From assembly GCF_001430825.1 (NCBI RefSeq), contig NZ_CP010535.1, positions 538,501 to 602,500 on the forward strand: 64,000 nt of DNA, written 5' to 3'. This document shows, one piece after another, positions 18,401 to 25,227 of this stretch. The notes under the pieces are model-generated. The model saw only the letters and a list, made by a program, of their open reading frames with translations, was not told the DNA's origin and made no database searches. The stretch's first letter is position 1, and each line of letters starts with the position of its first letter. The stretch is from Sediminicola sp. YIK13. Its GTDB lineage: Bacteria; Bacteroidota; Bacteroidia; Flavobacteriales; Flavobacteriaceae. Made by a program: the position numbers and the translations under genes.

Positions 18401-19730
18401 CAATCAGAACGCCATAGTGAGCCTGACGCTGGTAGATGCGGATGTGGATATGGATATATTAAATTTAACAAACAACCAACAGATCAATGCCGCTTCTACG
18501 CAAGGCAAGGCCCTTAGTATAAGGGCAAATACTAACCCTTCAATTGTGGGAAGTGTTCGATTATCTATATCAGGACCTGTGAACAACGGCCGTACAGAGA
18601 ATGTTGCACCTTATGCACTATTTGGAGATGGCGGAGGTAATTATTCAGGGGTTCCTTTCCCCTTGGGCGACTATACAGCAAGTGCTACGGCCTATAGTGG
18701 TTCCAATCTCAGCGGAACGAATCTAGGCACAATGACTGTTCCTTTCTCAATAGCGGATCAAGGAGGGGGTAATTTACCTCCGACTGCCGTAGCTGCTGCG
18801 ACAAGTCCTACCAATGGTGACGCCCCGCTGATTGTAGATTTTGATGGCAGTACCTCAAATGATCCGGAGGATGAGGCTTTGAATTTGATCTATGCATGGG
18901 ATTTTGGTGACGGTGTTGGAACATCGGCTGTTGCAGATCCATCTCCTTATACTTATAATACTCCAGGCAACTACAATGCGATCCTAACCGTTACTGATAC
19001 TGGTGGCCTACAGGATTCGGACAATATAAACATACAGGTGAATAATCCGAGCCAGAACGGTGTATTAAGTTTTACCCTTGTAGATGCAGGTCAGGATGTG
19101 GATATGTTCAATTTAACCAACAACCAACAGATTGTAGAAACAACCTCCCAAGGAAAGACCCTAAGTATACGGGCCAATACAAATCCGGCAACAGTAGGGA
19201 GTGTCCGACTTACGCTATCTGGCCCAGTAAACAATGGCCGAACTGAGAACGTGGCACCGTATGCTCTGTTCGGTGACAGTGGCGGTAATTATTCCGGTGT
19301 TCCATTCCCATTGGGCAACTATACCATGACAGCAACGGCATATAGTGGTTCCAACCTCAGTGGCTCAAATCTTGGCAGTCTTACGCAAACATTCTCGATT
19401 GTAAGTACAGCAAAAGGAAGTACAGATGGCGCTACAACATCCTTTGATTCAGGAAACAATAGTAAAAAAATACACACACTAAGACATTACCCTAACCCAT
19501 CATCAGTGAGATCTGAGATCGCGATTTCCGATCCCTTACTCATAGTAAAGGATATTTATATCCGTGATATCGGTGGTAGATTGGTTGCCCAATTTGATGC
19601 TGGTGAAATGAAAATTGGAGAAGGTGTTTATGAGTTTAATGTTACGGGTCTTGAAGACGGGATTTACTTGGTCAGCCTGATGAATGGTTCAGCCGTAATT
19701 ATGAATTATAAACTAGTAGTTAGAAAGTAA
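12408..19730 (+). CDS. Giant secreted multidomain protein, copy 2 (beta-propeller, malectin, Kelch, PKD plus unnamed module)
   Basis: This is a 2440-aa exported paralogue of the preceding gene. Its signal peptide (residues 1-30, …NTNA|Q) is unrelated to that of copy 1, but identity starts almost exactly at the cleavage site. Domains up to about residue 1671 follow copy 1 (propeller, Asp-rich stretch, beta-sandwich, diverged cassette at 854-964, malectin, Ig-like, Kelch, choice-of-anchor-like). After 17420 the sequences part. Here there are three tandem 216-residue units, each a PKD domain plus a second beta-rich module with the signature NNGRTENVAPYAL and FPLGNYT. The C-terminus is a canonical T9SS type A domain (HYPNPSS … GIYLVSLMNG … VRK). 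The role is inferred to be cell-surface or secreted glycan binding or adhesion. Confidence 0.87.
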   Translation: MGNNYLQRITLFFLPIIFFLGIFGIANTNAQVNFTQGSLDFNGNVGIDRGTSMMFGPDGRLYVVEYKGSIKVFTIQRNGPGDYVVLDTEVLTQVHQIQNHNDDGSLYSGTTREKTGLTVAGTATNPVLYVTSSDVRVGGGSGGGNGDLGLDTNSGVITRFSWNGTSWDVVDLVRGLPRSEENHATNGLEFVSVGGRDYLIVASGGHTNAGAPSKNFAHLTEFALSAAILSVDLTMLNGMPVLNDNGRSYIYDLPTLDDPTRPNVNGITDRDAPGYNGIDVNDPWGGNDGLNQAMVVPGGPVQVFSPGYRNAYDLVVTDGGAVYVTDNGANGGWGGFPMNEGMSGTVTNDYDPSEPGSGSSSGGEAINNEDHLSLVTTDIQNYSFGSFYGGHPNPVRANPTGAGLYTTPSQSGISGAEFRTLIYDPSSPGPGFTDDPSKALPANWPPVQVANPEEGDWRGPGIDNPDGPEDSLVTIWDTNTNGIDEYTATNFNGAMKGNLIAGKSGGILWRVELKADGSLQALTQLANIGGVTTLGVTCNSDSDPFPGTIWAAPFDNTIKVLEPQDIVACLVPGDPGYDASADYDSDGYTNQDEQDNGTDPCNGGSQPNDFDKSAGAPLVSDLNDMDDDDDGISDAMDPFQLGDPNNGGSDAFALPVDNELFNGDGLGGYQGLGLTGLMNNGASGPNWLDWLDDRDNGPNPNDILGGAIGAMTMQMTSGTALGGSNTQEKGFQYGVQVDQNTGVFTVSSAITNFNDPLQLYGNTSAPNGELGIFIGDGTQSNYIKFVITKAGLTAQQEIDDLSQPPITLAIASGNRPNNGSTFYFVVDPSNGEVVLEYAFDGGARALLGTITAQGNVLSAIQQAGTDLAVGMIGTSNAPDVELEGTWDFLRIQNGQPFIAQKLPDMTRNIGSGDYEFNLNEFFGDDGGLGNLVFTVINNTDSRITAFINGSKLTLGFPSIAAVSDITVRATDDDGLFVEQTFTVNVVDAPVVLYRVNSGGSVITAIDDNMDWGVDTPGNLSPYLLEPGTNNISSFPITSYTAEVDQGTTPLAIFQTERSDNLAGTPNMAYSFPVQESGKYEIRLYFGNGWSGTSQPGERIFDVSIEGIIFPKLNNLDLSGTYGHQVGTVIAHIVNVTDGSIDIEFLHDVVQNPIIRGIEILDTFDSQTPIYLDAITDQLSIEGEQLDGSLGITAVGGDGNLEYTALGLPPGVFIEPTNGQIGGTIGTGAALGSPYSVTITVDDSDNETNDAESIVFIWEVLDSAPSGASWFDKDENEGYTERHECSLVQAGDRFYLMGGKESTRTIDIYDYKTDSWTPLVDSAPANLHHFQATEYQGLIWVIGAFDGFGFPSEPPAASIWIFDPSTRLWIKGPDIPANRRRGAAGLVVHNDRFYIVGGNTIGHNGGYVSWFDEYDPATGTWTPLADAPHSRDHFHAAVIGDKLYAAGGRLSGGPEGTFKPLVPEVDVYDFTSGTWGALPSEQNIPTPRGGSATAVFDGKLVVIGGEVFDDMVYGTLTKDALKVTEQYDPSTGTWTRLADMNHERHGTQAIVSGDGIFILAGSHKVGGGTQKNMEYFGTDAPQGAPSIASTLSAPSSLEIGVGSSANFDIGVANGNVGVFVKSMQLSGPNANEFSIVSGGLTNGLIKPNTTHSVTVAFTGNVEGQTATLTLNYGTSSSISISLNSSVNPNTNTSPTAVAGTMSPTSGDAPLSVDFDGSGSNDPEDGTVLSYDWDYGDGVGTSALADPPPYTYNTTGTYNAILTVTDSGGLQDTDNVTIQVNDPNQNGVISFTLVDADLDVDIPETLSNNQQINVSTTQGKTLSIRANTNPATVGSVRLTLSGPVNNGRTENVAPYALLGDSSGNYLGVPFPLGNYTITATAYSGSSLSGTNLGTLSVMFSIVDQGGGNFPPTAVADATSPTSGDAPLSVDFDGSGSNDSEDAASDLIYAWNFGDGVGVSAIADPPPYTYNTPGTYNAILTVTDTGGLQDSDNISIQVNNSNQNAIVSLTLVDADVDMDILNLTNNQQINAASTQGKALSIRANTNPSIVGSVRLSISGPVNNGRTENVAPYALFGDGGGNYSGVPFPLGDYTASATAYSGSNLSGTNLGTMTVPFSIADQGGGNLPPTAVAAATSPTNGDAPLIVDFDGSTSNDPEDEALNLIYAWDFGDGVGTSAVADPSPYTYNTPGNYNAILTVTDTGGLQDSDNINIQVNNPSQNGVLSFTLVDAGQDVDMFNLTNNQQIVETTSQGKTLSIRANTNPATVGSVRLTLSGPVNNGRTENVAPYALFGDSGGNYSGVPFPLGNYTMTATAYSGSNLSGSNLGSLTQTFSIVSTAKGSTDGATTSFDSGNNSKKIHTLRHYPNPSSVRSEIAISDPLLIVKDIYIRDIGGRLVAQFDAGEMKIGEGVYEFNVTGLEDGIYLVSLMNGSAVIMNYKLVVRK
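12493..17420. repeat. Long direct repeat, copy 2
   Basis: Partner of 4744-9671 at +7749. The near-identical blocks are 12493-14968 and 15300-17420; the diverged cassette is 14969-15299. Identity ends abruptly after the codons for TLNY, where copy 1 goes into the 267-bp PKD array and this copy into the 648-bp array. Confidence 0.93.
17484..19427 (+). repeat. Three tandem 648-bp units (PKD plus unnamed beta module)
   Basis: Units start at 17484, 18132 and 18780, each opening with PTAVA. Each unit encodes a PKD domain (SGDAPLSVDFDGSGSND) and then a module of about 125 residues (SFTLVDA … ANTNPATVGSVRL … FPLGNYT.TATAYSGS). The units are more diverged from each other than the PKD units of copy 1. 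Confidence 0.9.
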
Positions 19731-19749
19731 TTTTATACTATCAGAATGA

Positions 19750-20511
19750 TTAATAAAAAGATTGGATGGTTCTATCAATGAGAGGTAGCATTAATTCCAA
19801 TTGATTATTGGTAAGTTTAATTTCTTTTAAACTTTGCAATTGATGCATATTGTGCACGTCTGAGGCTACAAAATCTATAAGTCCTTCATCCAAAAGGTGA
19901 AGGGCTTTCTTTTGCACATCTTTCCCATAAAATTCACTTAATGACAGCAGGTTCATCTGGAATAGGATTCCCTTTTTTTTGTATTTCTTAAATTTTGAGG
20001 ATTTAAGTTGAAGAAAATTATATCGTTCTGGATGGGCAAGTATGGGAAAGAAACGTTTAGACGCAATTTTTTGGATAGCCTCTTCAAAATTTATGGAAGG
20101 TTGTAAATAGGACATCTCCACCAGAAGATAATTTTTTCGTAACGGCATCATTTCAGATTTGTCCAATAAAGTTTCAAAATTGGCGTCTATCATATGTTCT
20201 GCAGCCACATCAAACGAAACATGTTTTAGGTCATTGGCATACATACCTTTTTTTAATTTTTCCAGTGAGGTATGTATGGTTTCAGTGGTGTTGGGATAAT
20301 AGTTATCCATAATATGGGGCGTTGCAATGAAGTTTTGTACCCCAAATTCAGAAAATGACTTTATTAATTCTATAGATTCTTCAACTGTTTTTGCACCATC
20401 ATCTATACCCGGAAGAATATGGTTGTGCATGTCCACAAAATTCTCCAAATAATCTACCAGAAATTTTTTCTTACTAAAGAATTCAAACATCAACTGAAAT
20501 TTTCTTTGCAA
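19750..20511 (-). CDS. CpsB/YwqE-type protein tyrosine phosphatase (PHP fold)
   Basis: This protein of 253 aa (or 246 aa if translation starts at the MFEFF methionine at 20490) has the PHP metal-binding motifs in order: DMHNHILPGIDDGA, ATPHIM, LAHPERY and SDVHN. These coordinate the divalent metal cluster used by bacterial PHP tyrosine phosphatases. In capsule and exopolysaccharide clusters these enzymes dephosphorylate the tyrosine-rich tail of the Wzc/CpsD kinase. Here the gene is convergent with giant gene 2, only 19 bp away, and about 15.6 kb from the kinase gene. The tyrosine-rich tail of the Wzc-like protein is the obvious substrate, by inference. Confidence 0.92.
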   Translation of the reverse strand: MQRKFQLMFEFFSKKKFLVDYLENFVDMHNHILPGIDDGAKTVEESIELIKSFSEFGVQNFIATPHIMDNYYPNTTETIHTSLEKLKKGMYANDLKHVSFDVAAEHMIDANFETLLDKSEMMPLRKNYLLVEMSYLQPSINFEEAIQKIASKRFFPILAHPERYNFLQLKSSKFKKYKKKGILFQMNLLSLSEFYGKDVQKKALHLLDEGLIDFVASDVHNMHQLQSLKEIKLTNNQLELMLPLIDRTIQSFY

Positions 20512-20588
20512 AAATAGTGTTTCTGTTTAGATTTTGTAGGGAGATATAATAAAGATAAAAGCTCATATTTTTGAATCCATTTTTATGG

Positions 20589-20596
20589 TACATTTG
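20589..20596 (+). promoter_or_regulatory. Candidate -7 box TACATTTG
   Basis: A perfect match to the Bacteroidota TAnnTTTG box. A TTG lies 15 bp upstream, shorter than the usual spacing. It would give an untranslated leader of about 120 bases before the ATP-grasp gene. Confidence 0.35.
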
Positions 20597-20724
20597 TTTC
20601 ATTATCTACAAATAATAACCTATAATAGAAGGAATGAATCTTGACATTCTAAAATAATATGGTTAAAGCGACCTGCTTTTATAGTAGAAACAACTAACTA
20701 ATTTTAAGTCAATTATATTACACT

Positions 20725-22044
20725 TTGAAATCAAAAAAATCTCAAACACTACTTAAGGAAGATAATACAAAAAGGAAGTTCTTGGTTGTATCCCGTTGGG
20801 GAGAATCACTGGATATAGCCTATGCCATCTCGATGGAAGGCCATACGGTAAAGATGTATATTGAAGACAAGCCTTCCCGGGAAATAGGGTATGGCTTTGT
20901 ACAAAAAGTCAAGGATTGGCAAAAGCATATCGAATGGGCGGATATCTTCATCTTTGATTATACGGGTTACGGAAAGGTTTGTTCTGAATTAAGGGCTGCT
21001 GGTAAATTGGTCATAGGAGGTACGGAATATACGGACAAGCTAGAATTGGACCGTAATTTTGGACAGGATGAGTTAAAGCGACATAAAATTAAGGTTTTGC
21101 CCTTCAAAGAATTTTTCAGCTTCCAGGAAGCCATAGATTATGTGAAGTCGCACCCCAATGCCTATGTCATCAAGCCCATGGGTGAGACATCGGAATATAA
21201 GCAATTGTTGTTTGTAGGAAGTGATGATGAAGGATTGGATGTGATAAGGGTATTAAAGGCTTATGAAAAATCATGGGGTGATGATTTTGGTAACTTCCAA
21301 TTGCAGAAGAAAGTAAAAGGAGTGGAAGTGTCGGCATCAGCTTTTTTTAATGGTAAGGAATTTTTGGAACCCATAAATATTACATTCGAACACAAAAAAT
21401 TATTTCCTAAGGAGCTCGGGGTTTCCACAGGGGAAATGGGGTCAAGCATGTTTTGGACCAAGGATTCTCCAATTTTTGAAGCTACGCTGCGGAAATTCGA
21501 AGCGACATTGGTCAAACAGAAATTCGTGGGCCATATAGATATCAACTGTATTGTGAATGGAAATGGAATATATCCCTTGGAGTTTACGTCTCGTTTCGGA
21601 TATCCACAGATATTCATACAAAGAGCTGGAATAACAGAACCTATTGGTCAAATGTTCTATAAAATAGCGTCAGGCCAAAAATTTAAGATCCAAGTTAAAA
21701 AAGGGTTTCAAGTAGGGGCATTTTTGGTAGTGCCTCCATTCCCGTATGAAGACAAAAAAACCTTTGAACTGTTCTCGAAAGATTCGGTCATCGTCTTTAA
21801 GAAAGATTCCAAAGAAGGGGTGCACCCAATGCATCTTAAAAACATCAATGAGGAATGGTTGATCACCGGAAATACGGGTATCGCTCTTTTGGTTACGGGA
21901 ACTGCACTTACCATGAGAGATGCCCAGAAAATGATGCAAAATAGAATCAGTAATATTATCATAAACAATGTGTATTACAGGACGGACATAGGTGATCGGT
22001 GGTTGGAAGATTCCGATAAACTATGGTCTTGGGGCCTACTGTAA
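20725..22044 (+). CDS. PurD-like ATP-grasp ligase of unknown substrate
   Basis: This 439-aa cytoplasmic protein has the fold order of phosphoribosylamine-glycine ligase: an N-terminal Rossmann-like domain (VVSRWGESLDIAYAI), an ATP-grasp core (YVIKPMGETSEYK) and a C-terminal domain. The catalytic signature that in PurD reads like E-x-N-x-R-F-G-D-P-E is EFTSRFGYPQ here, so the metal-binding Asn and the DPE are replaced. This argues for a different substrate or a changed reaction. It is not next to any other purine gene (purC is about 26 kb away). No ATG suits the N-terminus, so the TTG at 20725 is used; a stop lies 30 bp upstream in frame. A GNAT gene starts 18 bp after the stop, so the two probably form an operon that makes and then acylates a small molecule or peptide. 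Confidence 0.75.
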   Translation: MKSKKSQTLLKEDNTKRKFLVVSRWGESLDIAYAISMEGHTVKMYIEDKPSREIGYGFVQKVKDWQKHIEWADIFIFDYTGYGKVCSELRAAGKLVIGGTEYTDKLELDRNFGQDELKRHKIKVLPFKEFFSFQEAIDYVKSHPNAYVIKPMGETSEYKQLLFVGSDDEGLDVIRVLKAYEKSWGDDFGNFQLQKKVKGVEVSASAFFNGKEFLEPINITFEHKKLFPKELGVSTGEMGSSMFWTKDSPIFEATLRKFEATLVKQKFVGHIDINCIVNGNGIYPLEFTSRFGYPQIFIQRAGITEPIGQMFYKIASGQKFKIQVKKGFQVGAFLVVPPFPYEDKKTFELFSKDSVIVFKKDSKEGVHPMHLKNINEEWLITGNTGIALLVTGTALTMRDAQKMMQNRISNIIINNVYYRTDIGDRWLEDSDKLWSWGLL

Positions 22045-22062
22045 GAACAATACGTTATTTCG

Positions 22063-22521
22063 ATGAAACTTAAAGAAGTAAATCAAAGGCCTAATGATTA
22101 TTTTAAAATCCTTCCACAGGATTGGCAGGAGATTATACGTACACTTTGGGAAAAAGTCAAAGAAACATCAACCATATATGCAATTGTAGAGGAAGATTCA
22201 ATTATTGCAGGCGGAATTGTCTTTACAGAAAAACTACCAGAAATGACTAAGTTCGAACTTGAACGAGGTCAGCCATTTTTCGATATAGGTTTTGGGTATA
22301 TCGGTTTTTTATGGGTTACCGAAAACAGAAGAAATGAACAACTTGGCTCAAAATGGCTTTCGCTTTTAAAAAAGCAAGATCTAAAACAGGGTTATTGGCT
22401 AACGATAGAGGATGAAGGCTTGAAAAAGTTCTACGAGAAAAATGGATTTAAAACCATTGCCCAGAGTGAGGACAAAGAAAATTTGGAGTGGTTATGTGTT
22501 TATGAACCAGATATCAAGTAA
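22063..22521 (+). CDS. GNAT-family N-acetyltransferase
   Basis: 152 aa with a GNAT-like layout: a substrate-side N-terminal part, a central strand FGYIGFLWVTENRRNEQLGSKWL that fits the acetyl-CoA pyrophosphate-binding region, and a C-terminal FYEKNGFK motif common in the superfamily. It lies 18 bp downstream of the ATP-grasp gene in the same direction, and a strong terminator follows, so the pair is likely co-transcribed. The acceptor is unknown. Confidence 0.8.
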   Translation: MKLKEVNQRPNDYFKILPQDWQEIIRTLWEKVKETSTIYAIVEEDSIIAGGIVFTEKLPEMTKFELERGQPFFDIGFGYIGFLWVTENRRNEQLGSKWLSLLKKQDLKQGYWLTIEDEGLKKFYEKNGFKTIAQSEDKENLEWLCVYEPDIK

Positions 22522-22530
22522 TAAAAAAAA

Positions 22531-22557
22531 GGGGCTACTTAAAATAGCCCCTTTTTT
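22531..22557. terminator. Bidirectional rho-independent terminator
   Basis: GGGGCTA (22531-22537) pairs with TAGCCCC (22545-22551), with an A run on the left and TTTTTT on the right. It can serve the GNAT gene on plus and the PhnA gene on minus. Confidence 0.9.
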
Positions 22558-22573
22558 CATTAAAGATTTCATA

Positions 22574-23152
22574 TTATAATTTTTTCACGTATTTGGTGAG
22601 GATCACAATTTGCTGTCCGTCCACTTTTCCTTCTATATATTCAGCATTTTCATGGTCCAAAGAGACCCTTCTGACAGCAGTTCCCCTCTTGGCAACCATA
22701 CTGGAGCCTTTTACAGGCAAATCCTTTATAAGAACCACACTATCCCCGACTTCGATAATTACTCCATTACTGTCCCTGTGGATGATTTGATCCTCAGAGG
22801 GAGCTCCTTCTCCAGTTGCTTTGGCCCATTCCAGAACTTCTTCTTCCAAATACATCATATCCAAGAGATCCTGTGGCCAACCTAAACCTCTTAATCTAGA
22901 AAGCATGCGCCATGCAACGACTTGTACGGGGGTTTGTTCACTCCACATGCTATCGTTTAGACAACGCCAATGATTGGCATCCATGGCATCCGGATTTTCA
23001 ATTTGTTCCCTACAGGTCCCACAAACCAAAATACTTTCATCCAATCCTCCATTTTTCTGTGATGCAACTTCATATACACTAAGGTTTTCCGAATTTGAAC
23101 AGAGTTCGCACTTAGAATCGCTTCGTTTATATAAATCTCTTTCTAAACTCAT
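22574..23152 (-). CDS. PhnA/YjdM-family zinc-ribbon protein
   Basis: 192 aa. The N-terminus has a zinc ribbon (CELC … CGTC, residues about 15-42). The C-terminal third carries the PhnA domain (RDSNGVIIEVGDSVVLIKDL … KRGTAV … KVDGQQIVILTKYVKK). The family was named from the phosphonate operon of E. coli, but phosphonate genes are absent here and most members have no proven role. The gene ends at the shared terminator with the GNAT gene. Confidence 0.88.
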   Translation of the reverse strand: MSLERDLYKRSDSKCELCSNSENLSVYEVASQKNGGLDESILVCGTCREQIENPDAMDANHWRCLNDSMWSEQTPVQVVAWRMLSRLRGLGWPQDLLDMMYLEEEVLEWAKATGEGAPSEDQIIHRDSNGVIIEVGDSVVLIKDLPVKGSSMVAKRGTAVRRVSLDHENAEYIEGKVDGQQIVILTKYVKKL

Positions 23153-23306
23153 TTAAATTATTTTAGAAGGTAAAAGTACTCCAAATGATTGAAAACCATT
23201 TCATAGGAGAAAGCATAATTATTTTAATACTATTTGTTTATAAGTTCTATGGTTTCAGCTTTTTTAATGCAGATATGGATGATATTTTTAACCTTTTTAA
23301 AATTCA

Positions 23307-23711
23307 ATGAAGCAGCTGGAAATAGGGGATAAAGTATATAATATTCACAGGGATGGTTTTAATGATTTCCAACGATACACATTTTCGGAGGTTGTAAGAC
23401 TGACCAAAACATTGGCAGTTCTGGAAAATGGTGTCCGATTGACCAACCAACCCAAAACATCTTGGATCAGTGAGGATATATGCTATTCTGTATATAGGGA
23501 TTATTGGACGTATTGGCATCTGACATCTGAGAAAGCAATTCAAAATGCTATAGCCGAGAATGAAAAAATAGCTGCCTATGATTGGTTTGAGTCCAAAGAA
23601 TTTAGTTTGAAGGAGAAACAATTTATATATAGACAATTTCAAGAAATGGAAAAGTCAAAGCAAATAGAGGTCTGTCATGCAGAAGAAAAAAAGCATAAGA
23701 ATACTCTATAA
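23307..23711 (+). CDS. Uncharacterised small protein
   Basis: 134 aa, soluble, charged, with no signal peptide or membrane segment. The first half looks beta-rich (LEIGDKVYNIHRDGF … LAVLENGVRL) and could be a small SH3-like or KOW-like fold. The second half is helical (SLKEKQFIYRQFQEMEKSKQ). I do not recognise the family. It stands alone between a PhnA-like gene on minus and an M20 peptidase gene on plus. Confidence 0.7.
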   Translation: MKQLEIGDKVYNIHRDGFNDFQRYTFSEVVRLTKTLAVLENGVRLTNQPKTSWISEDICYSVYRDYWTYWHLTSEKAIQNAIAENEKIAAYDWFESKEFSLKEKQFIYRQFQEMEKSKQIEVCHAEEKKHKNTL

Positions 23712-23773
23712 GGTAATTCATTGATGATGCCCTTGCTGTTTTGAATGCAGCCGAATAAAAGTGATACTTTTAA

Positions 23774-23802
23774 TTGAGAGAATTACGTATCTTCTACCTT
23801 TA
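23774..23802 (+). promoter_or_regulatory. Candidate promoter of the M20 peptidase gene
   Basis: TTG at 23774-23776 and TACCTTTA at 23795-23802, 18 bp apart, fit the Bacteroidota -33/-7 pattern. The position, 13 bp before the ATG at 23815, supports that ATG over the GTG at 23761. Confidence 0.45.
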
Positions 23803-23814
23803 AATTTATGCCCT

Positions 23815-25110
23815 ATGAAAAAACAGTTACTACCCTTAGCATTCCTATTGTTCGTTTTTAATCTTGTACTTGGCCAAGAAGAAACTGTTACAACTGTTCA
23901 ACCTAAGTACCAAAAGGAAATGGATAAGCTTGTCAAAAAGAAAAGTATACAGCAAGCTTTTTTACACATTGATGAATTGGAACCCGACACCCATAAAAAC
24001 TTGGTGGAATTGACCGAGATTCCTGCGCCTCCTTTTATGGAGCATAAACGTGCGGAACGGTTTAGTGAAATGTTGAAAGAAGCCGGTGCCGATAGGGTAT
24101 GGATTGATGAAGTTGGAAATGTATTGGCGTTGAGAAAAGGAAAGGACAGTACTAAAACTATTGCTTTGGATGCCCATTTGGATACAGTTTTCCCTGAAGG
24201 TACAGATGTCTTGGTAAAGATGGTTGGGGATACCCTTTATGCACCAGGAGTAGGGGATGACACCCGTGGTTTGGTAATGGTCTTAACCATTTTAAAAGCT
24301 ATGAACAGTGCCAATATTAAAACCACTTCAGATGTATTGTTGGTTGGAACAGTGGGAGAAGAAGGATTGGGTGATTTAAGGGGAGTAAAACACTTATTCA
24401 AAAAAAACGAACCTAAAATTGATTCTTGGATCGCTATTGATGGCGGGGAATTGGGAAGGATAAATAATCAGGCCTTAGGATCTTATCGTTATAAGATTAC
24501 TTTTAAAGGACCTGGAGGACATTCGTGGGGAGCTTTTGGTTTGGCCAATCCACATCATGCTGCGGGTAGGGCAGTGGCCTATTTTGATGATGCAGCTAGA
24601 TCATATACCTCCTCTGGCCCCAAAACCAGTTATAATATTGGCAGAATAGGTGGTGGTACTTCCATTAATTCCATCCCCTTTGAGTCTTGGATGGAAGTAG
24701 ATATGAGGTCGGTGAGTCCAGACCGACTTATAGAAATTGAAGAAATATTGATCACCGAGACAAATCGGGCTTTGGAGGATTATAATAAAATGGTGGATAA
24801 AGGGCCAAAATTATCTGTGGATATAGAAAAAATAGGTGACCGTCCATCTGGAGAACTTTCTCCGGAATTACCTCTAATTCAAAGATCTATGGCAGCGACA
24901 AAAGCCTTTAAAACAGAACCTTTCTTAACAAGGGGATCCACGGATTCCAATATTCCAATTTCTTTGGGAATACCTGCGGTTACTTTAGGAAGAGGTGGTA
25001 AGGCAGGAGGAGCACATTCCTTGGGAGAATGGTGGGTAAATGACAAAACTGGACCTGAATCCATAAAATTGGCGCTTTTGATTTTGGTTTCAGAAGCCGG
25101 ACTGGAATAG
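23815..25110 (+). CDS. Exported M20-family metallopeptidase
   Basis: 431 aa. The ATG at 23815 gives a clear signal peptide (MKKQLLPLAFLLFVFNLVLG|Q). The body has the M20 zinc-peptidase motifs: LDAHLDTVFPEG (first metal ligand), GVGDDTRGLVMVL (bridging Asp), GTVGEEGLGDLRG (catalytic Glu and metal ligand), the dimerisation-domain GPGGHSWGAFG, and a C-terminal GGKAGGAHSLGEWW with the last His ligand. These enzymes cleave small peptides or acylated amino acids; this one should act in the periplasm or on the surface. It stands alone with its own promoter candidate and a strong terminator. Confidence 0.92.
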   Translation: MKKQLLPLAFLLFVFNLVLGQEETVTTVQPKYQKEMDKLVKKKSIQQAFLHIDELEPDTHKNLVELTEIPAPPFMEHKRAERFSEMLKEAGADRVWIDEVGNVLALRKGKDSTKTIALDAHLDTVFPEGTDVLVKMVGDTLYAPGVGDDTRGLVMVLTILKAMNSANIKTTSDVLLVGTVGEEGLGDLRGVKHLFKKNEPKIDSWIAIDGGELGRINNQALGSYRYKITFKGPGGHSWGAFGLANPHHAAGRAVAYFDDAARSYTSSGPKTSYNIGRIGGGTSINSIPFESWMEVDMRSVSPDRLIEIEEILITETNRALEDYNKMVDKGPKLSVDIEKIGDRPSGELSPELPLIQRSMAATKAFKTEPFLTRGSTDSNIPISLGIPAVTLGRGGKAGGAHSLGEWWVNDKTGPESIKLALLILVSEAGLE

Positions 25111-25135
25111 GTTTCCATATGAATCAACTATTCCC

Positions 25136-25175
25136 AAAACACCCTATTCCAATAAAATTGGTATAGGGTGTTTTG
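25136..25175. terminator. Bidirectional terminator hairpin
   Basis: AAAACACCCTAT (25136-25147) is complementary to ATAGGGTGTTTT (25163-25174), with an inner CCAAT/ATTGG stem. It sits between the convergent M20 and 1991-aa protein genes. Confidence 0.85.
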
Positions 25176-25227
25176 TTTATTGATTACTCAGTCTTATAAA
25201 ATGGCGTCGATAATTCTTTAAAACTCT

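Noticed and set aside
22574-23152. PhnA-like gene as evidence for phosphonate use
   Set aside because: No C-P lyase or phosphonate transport genes are present, and most family members lie outside such operons.
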